Of a stretch of 23,449 nt of DNA, positions 1 to 7,463 are shown piece after piece. This stretch comes from CAZMOK01 sp964567785. GTDB taxonomy: Bacteria; Bacteroidota; Bacteroidia; Bacteroidales; JAGOPY01. Every line of letters starts with the position of its first letter. The first letter of the stretch is position 1. The notes below the pieces were generated by a model. It did no database searches. It was not told the DNA's origin and worked only from the letters and a program-made list of their open reading frames with translations. A program made the translations under genes and the position numbers. The stretch is from assembly GCA_964567785.1 (NCBI GenBank), contig CAZMOK010000042.1, forward strand, positions 1 through 23,449, given 5' to 3'.

Positions 1-102
1 TGGTAGGCAGGGCAATTCCGGCAATAATCCAGCAGTTCATAAAATAAACAATGAGATTATGGAAAACCGTAACTTCGTACATCCATAGTTAAAACAACCA
101 AC
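1..102. other. Left-edge intergenic DNA, no supported gene
   Basis: Two short plus-strand frames are open from the window edge: one ends at TAA 45-47 (14 residues, hydrophobic), the other at TAG 86-88. Either could be the tail of an upstream gene but neither is long enough to support a call. TAACTTCG at 70-77 is a one-mismatch version of the Bacteroidota -7 box TAnnTTTG and lies 26 bases before the macroglobulin start, with no good TTTG at the -33 position. It may be that gene's promoter. Confidence 0.35.
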
Positions 103-3100
103 ATGAACACAAGAATAATTATCACCGCTGTTATGATCCTGACCATGTCGTTTGGGGCTTTTGCCCAGGAAGATTTTACGGAGCTCTGGAAGAAGGCCGA
201 TGGCCTCAAGAAAAAAGGGTTGCCCCAGTCGGCGCTGGAAGTGACCGAAGACATCCAGACGCTGGCCCGGGAGAAGGGCGATGACAAGAACCTGTTGAAG
301 GCCTTGCTCTATAACAACACGCTCAGGGCAGAGTACCAGGAGAATTTCCTCGGGAAATCGATCAATGAGTTCATGTCGGAGATAGAAAAGACAGACTCAC
401 CGGCAACACAGATCATGCATTCCATTGTGGCCGACCTTTACTGGAGGTATTACCTTGCCAACCGCGGGGCGATCCTCGACCGGACCGGTCTGACGGGCGG
501 GCCCGGCAACGGGGATTTCACCGAGTGGGGCCTGAACAGGCTGGTGGATGAGGTGATGCACCATTACAGCGCTTCCCTTGAGGAAGCTGAAATGCTGAAG
601 TCCATCCCTGTAAGAGAATATTCACTCATCCTGGAAACACAGGAAGGATCGGAGAAATACAGGCCCACATTATACGATTTTTTAGCCCACCGTGCCATTG
701 ATTTCTATCTGAATGAAGAGAGGTCGGTTGCCAGTCCTGCCGAAGGCTTCGAGCTGGAAGACCCGGCCTGGTTCAGCATGGCCGGGGAGTTCACGGGCCT
801 CAGCATCCCCGGCGATGACCCGGGATCTTTTACCTACAGGGCCCTGGAGATCTTCAGGGATTTGCTCTCATTTCACCTCGGGGATGATGATCCTGCACCC
901 CTCATCGATGCCGACCTGAAAAGGCTGCAGTTTGTCAGGAATAACTACATCGGGGCCGATAAGGACAAGCATTACGCCGCCACACTCAAAAAGCTTAACG
1001 AATGGTATAAAAAGGATGAAGCCGGCACACTGGTATCGTTCGAACTGGCAAGCCTCTATGTCAGGAAAGGCAACCAGTACGATCCTTTCCAGCAGGAAGA
1101 GTTCCGCTGGCACCTGAAGGAGGCAAAAGAGGTCATTGATGATGCCGTAAAACGCCACCCCGCCTCCAGGGGGGCGGAGAACTGTAAAACCCTTCTCCCT
1201 CTCATCGAAAAGGTGGAAACAAACATAACGGTACCTTATGCGAACCTTCCCGGTAAGCCGCTGCTGGCTGCCCTCGAATTCAGGAACCTGGAGAAAGTGT
1301 ATTTCAGGCTCATCAAAATGGATGCTGAAACCGACAGGCAGCTCCGTTACCGGCAGCGCGAGGCCGACCTGCTGAACGAATATTTGAAATATGATGCCCT
1401 GAGGGAGTTTTCGGTAAAGCTGCCTGATGAGGGCGATTACCAGGCACATGTAGCAGAGATCAGCATGGATGAGCTTGATCCGGGCTACTATGTGCTGCTG
1501 GCGGGCCGGGATGAAGACTTCAGGGAAACCCGTATAGTGAAGTACAACCATTTCTGGGTCACCAATCTCAGCTACATTACCCGGAATGCACCGGGAGGAA
1601 CGGAGATATTCGTGCTCGACAGGGATTCAGGCGAGCCGGTGGAAGGCGTCAGGCTGGAATCCTTCTCGAGGGAGTATGACTACGGGTCGAGGACCTACAG
1701 CATGATCCCCGCCGGCGAAACAACAACCGGTCCCGAAGGACATGCCATGCTTGAAAGCAATGCAAACCGCTCCAGGTCGGTCTACGTAAGGTTCAGCAAA
1801 GGTGCCGACACCTTCATGACCGACAATTTCTTCTTCATCAGTTCGCCCGCCAGGGAACAGCAGGTCAAAGAAAGGACCCATTTCTTTACCGACAGGGCTA
1901 TCTACCGTCCCGGCCAGACAGTTAAGTTCAAGGGCATCATGATAGAGAGCCTTAAAAACAAGCATGAAGTGATTGCAAACAGGAGTACCACGGTTACCCT
2001 GTTCGACAGGAACGGAAAAGAAATAGAAAAGCTCTCTCTGGTAACAAGCGAATACGGATCTTTCAGCGGATCCTTCACCCTCCCCGAATCCCTTCTCACA
2101 GGCATGCTGAGGATCTCGAACAAGAACGGCTCGACTTACATCACTGTGGAAGAGTACAAGCGTCCAACCTTCAGGGTGGAGATAGAACCCCTGCAGGGAT
2201 CTTATAAACTTGGTGAGGAAGTTTCCGTAACGGGAAATGCCGAAACGTATTCGGGCAGCCCCGTTGACAATGCACAGGTTAAATACCGTGTGGTGAGGAA
2301 GCCGGGGTTCCCCTTCAGGAGAGCCTGGTGGTTCTGGCCCATCCCCGGCGGGGAAGAGGTTGAGATCACCAACGGGGTGGCCACAACGGGAAGCGACGGG
2401 AAATTCTCTTTTTCGTTCAGGGCCATCCCCGATCACAAGGTGGATAAAAAGTACAAGCCTGTTTTCTATTACACCATTTACGCCGATGTAACCGATATCA
2501 ACGGCGAAACACACACCACTGAAGAGACAGTTACGGTTGGCTACCAGAGCCTGATGATAGAGACTGAAGTGGCAAAGCACATTCCGGTGGAGGAACCGCC
2601 TGAGGTCACTGTAAAAGCTGAGAACCTGAACGGGGAGGAGGTGGAAGCAACCATAAACGCCGGGCTGTTCAGGCTGGAAAGCCCCGGCAGGACCCTCCGC
2701 TCAAGGGAATGGTCCCGTCCTGATGTGTTCATCATCGAAAGGGATGAATTCATCGAAAAGTTCCCGATGGATGTATATGCCAATGAAGACGAGATCAGTG
2801 AGTGGGAGAGGGCTGAGAAGGTTTACGCAACTGAACTTGCCGTCCCCTCCGATTCGGTCATTTCGCCGGAGGCCTTTTCAGGCCTGGAAGAAGGGGCATA
2901 TGTTCTGCTGCTGGAATCAACTGATGAATATGGTGAAAAGGTGGAGGTAGAAAAGTATTTCACGATCTACTCCCGTGAATCGCTTAAAATGCCGGTTAAA
3001 TCGACTGACCTTTTCATTCCCGGAAAAGAGCGCGCCCTGCCGGGTGAAACGGTCACCTTGTATGCAGGTACTTCTGAAAAGGATGTGAAGATGCTGCTGG

Positions 3101-6100
3101 AGCAGAAAAAAGGCCCCGAAACCGTGAAAAGGGAATGGATCACTGTTTCGGATGAGATCAGGAAGTTTGAGATTGATGTTGATGAAAGCCTCCGCGGTGG
3201 TTTTGCCATTGAAATTTCGTGGGTGAGCTCGAACAGGAGCTACCAGCACAAGCACCCGGTAGCTGTGCCTTTCACCAACAAGGAGCTTGACATATCCTTT
3301 GAAACCTTCAGGAGCGAGCTGGTGCCGGGGGGCCGGGAGGAATGGAAGATCAGGCTGGCCGGCGAAGGTGACGAGCCCGCCGTGGCCGAACTGCTGGCCT
3401 CGATGTACGATGCCTCGCTCGATGCGTTCAGGGACCACAACTGGATGTTCAACCTTTACAGCGCCACTTCACAATACACACTGTGGGATGTGGGCAATGC
3501 CTTCGCCTATTCGTCTTCAACAGGTTTTGGCTATCCGGGCCAGCCGGGTGTCAAACCGGTTCAGATGCAGCAGTACGACAAGCTCGACTGGTTTGGCTTC
3601 AAGTACTACAGGTACAGCAGGTCAGGCAGGCATGTTATGGACAGGGCCATGTTGTCGGAAATGAAAAGCGCTGCCCCGGGGATGGCGTCTAAAGGTCAGG
3701 GGACGGAAGAAGAGCCCATGGATGCAGGCGGTGAAGAGGAAGCTGCCGGCGACGAGGTAACGGGGGGCCCGCCTGAAAAAGACAGAGACGAGAGCCCTGA
3801 CATACCCCTCAGAAGGAACTTTGAAGAAACCGCCTTCTTTTATCCCGGCCTCTTGTCGGGCGAAGACGGGGCTGTTGCCCTCTCTTTCACTGTGCCCGAA
3901 TCACTTACCGAATGGCGCTTTATGGCGCTGGCGCATGATAAGGCATTGCGCACGGGATACCTGGAAAAGACACTGGTAACCAGGAAAGAGGTTATGGTTG
4001 TCCCCAACTATCCGAGGTATTTCAGGGAAGGCGACCGCATGATATTCTCTGTCAAGATCATCAGCCTCTCGGAAGAAGAGCTGACGGGAGAGGCCGGGCT
4101 GGAGTTCCATGATGCCATTACGGGCGATAAGCTGGATGACATCCCGGGCTTTGAAACGGAGGAGATGGATTTCACGGTGTCGGCAGGGAACAGCACCGTG
4201 GTGAGCTGGCCCCTGGAGGTCCCATACGGCCATGAAGCCGTCACGGTAAGGGTAAGGGCTGCCGCCGGCACCCATTCCGATGGCGAGGAGAAAACCCTGC
4301 CTGTATTGCCCAACCGGATGATGGTGACCGAAACACTTCCGATGCCCGTGAGAGGTATATCAGATACGGAATTCACTTTTGAGAAAGTGAAGGATATGCA
4401 AGATTCGAAAACACTTTCCCCCTACAGGCTTACGGTTGAGTTCACCCCCAACCCGGCCTGGTATGCAGTTATGGCCCTGCCGTACCTTATGGAGCCGAAC
4501 TACAGATCGGCCGATGCCATCTTCAACCGGTATTACTCTAACGCCCTTGCTTCACATATCGCCAATTCAGATCCACGGATAAGAAACGTGTTTGAAATGT
4601 GGAAGCAGGAAGGGGAGGAGTCTTTCTACTCACAGCTCGAGAAGAACGAAGAGCTGAAAGGGATCTTGCTGAATGCCACCCCGTGGGTGCTCGATGCCAC
4701 ATCGGAAAGGGAGAGCATGAAGAGGATCGCTGTGCTGTTTGATGAAAACAGGATGGAGTATGAAAAAACGCAGGCCCTGCAGAAACTGGCAGAGCTCCAG
4801 ACTTCCAACGGCGGCTGGTCGTGGTTCAGGGGCATGCCCGGGAGCAGGCATATGACCCAGCAGATCGTTGCCGGGACCGGCAAGCTGAATTCACTCGGGG
4901 TGATCGACCTCAGAAGCGAGCCACGCCTCTCCTCAATGATGAACAGGGCCTTTTCCTTCCTTGATTCTGAAATACGCGAGGAATACCGTGAAATAGAGAG
5001 AAGGTATGAAGAGTCGCTTGATGAAGACCACCTTTCCTCACTGGCCATACATTATCTCTATGCCAGGAGCTTCTTCCCTGATCTTACGGGGAGGAGCGGG
5101 GCTGCAAGCGATGCCATCGGTTATTTCATGGAACAGGCCGAAAAGCACTGGGTGGAAAAGGGGCGCTTTGAGCAGGGGCTGCTGGCCCTTGTGATGCACC
5201 GCAACGGCAAGGACGAAACGGCTTCTTCCATTGTAAAGTCGCTCAGGGAACACGCCCTGGAGGATGAAGAGCTGGGGATGTACTGGCGGTCCGGGGCCGG
5301 CTACATGTGGAATGAAGCTCCGGTGGAGACACAGGCGCTGATGATAGAGGTCTTTGAAGAAGTAGCCTCCGACAGTGAAGACGTGGAGGATATGAAGGTG
5401 TGGCTGCTGAAGCAGAAGCAAACCACCTCCTGGCATACCAACCGGTCGACGGCAGAGGCGGTCTATGCCCTGTTGCTTCGCGGCAGCGAGCTGCTCTCTG
5501 ATGATGAGCCGGTAACTCTCACTGTGGGCCGTAAGGAGATAAGGCCCGGCGAGGATGAGATGGTGAAAGAGCAGGCCGGAACAGGGTACTTCAGGAAGGC
5601 CTGGGGCAGCGGGGATATCAAACCTGCCATGGGCAATCTCACCGTGGAGAAAAAAACAGAGGGGATTGCCTGGGGGGCTGCCTATTTTCAGTATTTCGAA
5701 GACCTGGATAAGATCGAAAGCGCAGGATCTCCCCTTTCGCTGGAAAAAAAGCTGTTCAGGGAAATTAACACGCCTTCGGGGCCGGAGCTGGAAGAGATCA
5801 CCGCTGATACACCCGCAGAGACCGGCGACCGGATCATCTCGAGGATCATCATCACTGCCGACAGGAACCTTCAGTACGTGCACCTCCGGGATATGAGGGC
5901 TTCATCTTTTGAGCCTGTGAATACCCTTTCGGGATACAGGTACCAGGGCGGACTGGGCTATTACGAGAGCCCAAAGGATGCATCGACGGATTTCTTCATT
6001 CAATACATGAGGAAGGGCAAGTATGTTCTTGAGTATCCTGTTTTTGCAACGCAGGAGGGTGAGTTCTCGAACGGGATCACTACTGTGCAGTGCCTTTACG

Positions 6101-6150
6101 CCCCGGAATTCAGTGCGCATTCGGAAGGGGTGAGGGTCGTTGTGAGGTAG
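103..6150 (+). CDS. Secreted alpha-2-macroglobulin family protein (MG2 domain), thioester motif lost
   Basis: A 2015-residue envelope protein. The first 21 residues form a signal peptide (hydrophobic run, then AFA before Gln22) with no lipobox, so it is probably periplasmic. Residues about 22-400 look helical and TPR-like. The MG2 domain begins near residue 592 (THFFTDRAIYRPGQ), followed by further macroglobulin beta-domains. An acidic, Gly/Pro-rich linker spans about 1188-1230. The A2M signature domain follows at about 1246-1320 (FYPGLL, PESLTEWRFMALAHD), then an alpha/alpha-toroid thioester-type domain containing QTSNGGWSWF near 1563-1572, and a C-terminal beta-domain ending in VRVVVR. Family members trap proteases through a Cys-x-Glu-Gln thioester. 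Here the aligned position, just before FNRYYSNALA, reads SADA (1469-1472), and the whole protein has only two Cys, both elsewhere. It stands alone and converges on the arginase-like gene 30 bases downstream. A non-thioester structural or trap role is an inference. Confidence 0.9.
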   Translation: MNTRIIITAVMILTMSFGAFAQEDFTELWKKADGLKKKGLPQSALEVTEDIQTLAREKGDDKNLLKALLYNNTLRAEYQENFLGKSINEFMSEIEKTDSPATQIMHSIVADLYWRYYLANRGAILDRTGLTGGPGNGDFTEWGLNRLVDEVMHHYSASLEEAEMLKSIPVREYSLILETQEGSEKYRPTLYDFLAHRAIDFYLNEERSVASPAEGFELEDPAWFSMAGEFTGLSIPGDDPGSFTYRALEIFRDLLSFHLGDDDPAPLIDADLKRLQFVRNNYIGADKDKHYAATLKKLNEWYKKDEAGTLVSFELASLYVRKGNQYDPFQQEEFRWHLKEAKEVIDDAVKRHPASRGAENCKTLLPLIEKVETNITVPYANLPGKPLLAALEFRNLEKVYFRLIKMDAETDRQLRYRQREADLLNEYLKYDALREFSVKLPDEGDYQAHVAEISMDELDPGYYVLLAGRDEDFRETRIVKYNHFWVTNLSYITRNAPGGTEIFVLDRDSGEPVEGVRLESFSREYDYGSRTYSMIPAGETTTGPEGHAMLESNANRSRSVYVRFSKGADTFMTDNFFFISSPAREQQVKERTHFFTDRAIYRPGQTVKFKGIMIESLKNKHEVIANRSTTVTLFDRNGKEIEKLSLVTSEYGSFSGSFTLPESLLTGMLRISNKNGSTYITVEEYKRPTFRVEIEPLQGSYKLGEEVSVTGNAETYSGSPVDNAQVKYRVVRKPGFPFRRAWWFWPIPGGEEVEITNGVATTGSDGKFSFSFRAIPDHKVDKKYKPVFYYTIYADVTDINGETHTTEETVTVGYQSLMIETEVAKHIPVEEPPEVTVKAENLNGEEVEATINAGLFRLESPGRTLRSREWSRPDVFIIERDEFIEKFPMDVYANEDEISEWERAEKVYATELAVPSDSVISPEAFSGLEEGAYVLLLESTDEYGEKVEVEKYFTIYSRESLKMPVKSTDLFIPGKERALPGETVTLYAGTSEKDVKMLLEQKKGPETVKREWITVSDEIRKFEIDVDESLRGGFAIEISWVSSNRSYQHKHPVAVPFTNKELDISFETFRSELVPGGREEWKIRLAGEGDEPAVAELLASMYDASLDAFRDHNWMFNLYSATSQYTLWDVGNAFAYSSSTGFGYPGQPGVKPVQMQQYDKLDWFGFKYYRYSRSGRHVMDRAMLSEMKSAAPGMASKGQGTEEEPMDAGGEEEAAGDEVTGGPPEKDRDESPDIPLRRNFEETAFFYPGLLSGEDGAVALSFTVPESLTEWRFMALAHDKALRTGYLEKTLVTRKEVMVVPNYPRYFREGDRMIFSVKIISLSEEELTGEAGLEFHDAITGDKLDDIPGFETEEMDFTVSAGNSTVVSWPLEVPYGHEAVTVRVRAAAGTHSDGEEKTLPVLPNRMMVTETLPMPVRGISDTEFTFEKVKDMQDSKTLSPYRLTVEFTPNPAWYAVMALPYLMEPNYRSADAIFNRYYSNALASHIANSDPRIRNVFEMWKQEGEESFYSQLEKNEELKGILLNATPWVLDATSERESMKRIAVLFDENRMEYEKTQALQKLAELQTSNGGWSWFRGMPGSRHMTQQIVAGTGKLNSLGVIDLRSEPRLSSMMNRAFSFLDSEIREEYREIERRYEESLDEDHLSSLAIHYLYARSFFPDLTGRSGAASDAIGYFMEQAEKHWVEKGRFEQGLLALVMHRNGKDETASSIVKSLREHALEDEELGMYWRSGAGYMWNEAPVETQALMIEVFEEVASDSEDVEDMKVWLLKQKQTTSWHTNRSTAEAVYALLLRGSELLSDDEPVTLTVGRKEIRPGEDEMVKEQAGTGYFRKAWGSGDIKPAMGNLTVEKKTEGIAWGAAYFQYFEDLDKIESAGSPLSLEKKLFREINTPSGPELEEITADTPAETGDRIISRIIITADRNLQYVHLRDMRASSFEPVNTLSGYRYQGGLGYYESPKDASTDFFIQYMRKGKYVLEYPVFATQEGEFSNGITTVQCLYAPEFSAHSEGVRVVVR

Positions 6151-6180
6151 AGGGGGTGGAAATTCTCGTACACCTTTCCC
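6151..6180. terminator. Possible shared terminator between convergent genes
   Basis: The 30 bases between two convergent stop codons contain GGTG (6155-6158) and CACC (6171-6174) with G- and C-runs outside them, which could form a weak imperfect hairpin. There is no clear U-tract on either strand, so this is only a guess. Confidence 0.2.
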
Positions 6181-7356
6181 TTACATCAGCTTTTGGTAAG
6201 TCATCCACCAGCGGTCGGGGAGGTTGTTGCTCATGGCCAGTTCGTAATCGCGATGGGAGCAGGGGACCATATGATGGCGTTCATATTTTGCCAGGTTCTT
6301 GGTCCTGAAGGGGACTTTCATCCACCACCGGTCGCTTTTCTTGCTTTTGAAAAAAGTGAGCTGCTCCTCAAGATCTTCCAGCTTGACGTTGAACTTGATG
6401 TATTCGCCCGACTCTTCCCTGGGGTAATCTTGCTGGCGGCTGTAGAAGCCATCTATAAAATACCAGATCGCTTCTGCAATGAGCCTGGCGGTCCTGTTCT
6501 GCAGGTCGAGGGCGGGATTGTACTCGAAGAAGCCCAGTGAGGAAACCTTATCGCTGAGTCCTGCATATCTTGTTATGCGGCACAGCTCTTCCCCATAGAA
6601 TCCGTTTGGCTGGGCATTTGCGTTTCCGGGTGCATCGGAAGCCCTTACAGCGCCTATATCCACCGAGATAAGGTCGGCATTTCTGATGAGCGGTTCAGTC
6701 CCTTCCATGTCGGCCTGTGCATCGCCGAGGCGGTACACATCGAAGAAGAGGTTTCTCATCAGCGAAAGGCTTTCTCTGTCGATAAGGTAGCTCTGGTAGC
6801 CGATATTGGTGTAATTGAAAAGGTAGTTGGGCTGGTGCATGATCACTTTGCCCAGGTAGGAAAGCGAATTAAGCGGCCCCTCCGTATCGCCCAGGTCGAA
6901 AAGGGGATCGATACAGGCCAGGTTGATGATCCGGCCTATTTTTTCGTACCCCCTGTACATGCCGTAAGTAAGGTTTTGCCCCCCGCCGATCACCACGGGG
7001 ACGGCATTCCGGGCCATAACTTCCGACATAACTGCTGAAAGGGCAAAATATGTATCGTCTGGCGTATTGCCCGGGGGAATGTTCCCCAGGTCGACCAGCC
7101 TGATATTCTCTTTGGACGGGAAAAGCTTGTAGAACTCACTCCTTGCATAATCGGGGCCCTTGCCGCAGCCTTCGTTGCCCACTGCGTCGCGGTCGTCCAT
7201 GACCCCTATCAGCGCAATATGGCTACCCGAAATTTCGGGGAAGTCGCCGGGGCGCTCATAAACAGTCACCAGGTCGCCCATTCTCCTGCGGTTGCCCCTT
7301 ACAAACCTGAGGGATCCCTTCAAATGTACCGGCTCAAAGTAAATGGAGATATCCAT
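6181..7356 (-). CDS. Arginase/formimidoylglutamase-fold protein with degenerate metal site
   Basis: 391 residues of the ureohydrolase (arginase, agmatinase, formimidoylglutamase) fold. The usual motifs can be located but are altered. The GGGH(D/N) motif reads GGGQN (124-128). The DAHxD motif reads DPLFD (150-154). The SxDxDxxDP motif reads SVDIGAVRASD (231-241). Relative to the six Mn ligands of arginase, Gln127 replaces His, Leu152 replaces His and Gly235 replaces Asp, while Asp150, Asp154 and Asp233 remain. FEYNP (277-281) keeps the late active-site Glu. After the catalytic core (about 1-300) there is a 90-residue tail with DRWWM twice (342-346 and 381-385). Automated pipelines would name it formimidoylglutamase, but binuclear Mn hydrolysis looks unlikely. 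It lies 107 bases downstream of topA on the same strand, and no clear promoter box is visible in that gap, so co-transcription is plausible. Confidence 0.85.
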   Translation of the reverse strand: MDISIYFEPVHLKGSLRFVRGNRRRMGDLVTVYERPGDFPEISGSHIALIGVMDDRDAVGNEGCGKGPDYARSEFYKLFPSKENIRLVDLGNIPPGNTPDDTYFALSAVMSEVMARNAVPVVIGGGQNLTYGMYRGYEKIGRIINLACIDPLFDLGDTEGPLNSLSYLGKVIMHQPNYLFNYTNIGYQSYLIDRESLSLMRNLFFDVYRLGDAQADMEGTEPLIRNADLISVDIGAVRASDAPGNANAQPNGFYGEELCRITRYAGLSDKVSSLGFFEYNPALDLQNRTARLIAEAIWYFIDGFYSRQQDYPREESGEYIKFNVKLEDLEEQLTFFKSKKSDRWWMKVPFRTKNLAKYERHHMVPCSHRDYELAMSNNLPDRWWMTYQKLM

Positions 7357-7402
7357 GCTTTACGTTTTATTAGAACGGTAAGAGGTTGCGAGAACGGTGA
7401 CA

Positions 7403-7418
7403 CGGTTGAAACCAACCG
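7403..7418. other. Short inverted repeat between topA and the arginase-like gene
   Basis: CGGTTG (7403-7408) and CAACCG (7413-7418) form a perfect 6-bp stem with a 4-base loop, about 45 bases after the topA stop on the minus strand. No U-tract follows, so an intrinsic terminator is not supported. It could be an attenuating or mRNA-stabilising hairpin, or chance. Confidence 0.3.
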
Positions 7419-7463
7419 GAACAATATATACGACCATAAGGATAAGAAGTTACCCGGCAGGGT

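Noticed and set aside
1627..2580. Long open frame of 317 codons on the minus strand opposite the macroglobulin (and others at 868-1551, 2917-3438, 5038-5883)
   Set aside because: These follow the codon structure of the well-supported plus-strand gene, contain no recognisable domain and are typical antisense shadows of GC-rich coding DNA.
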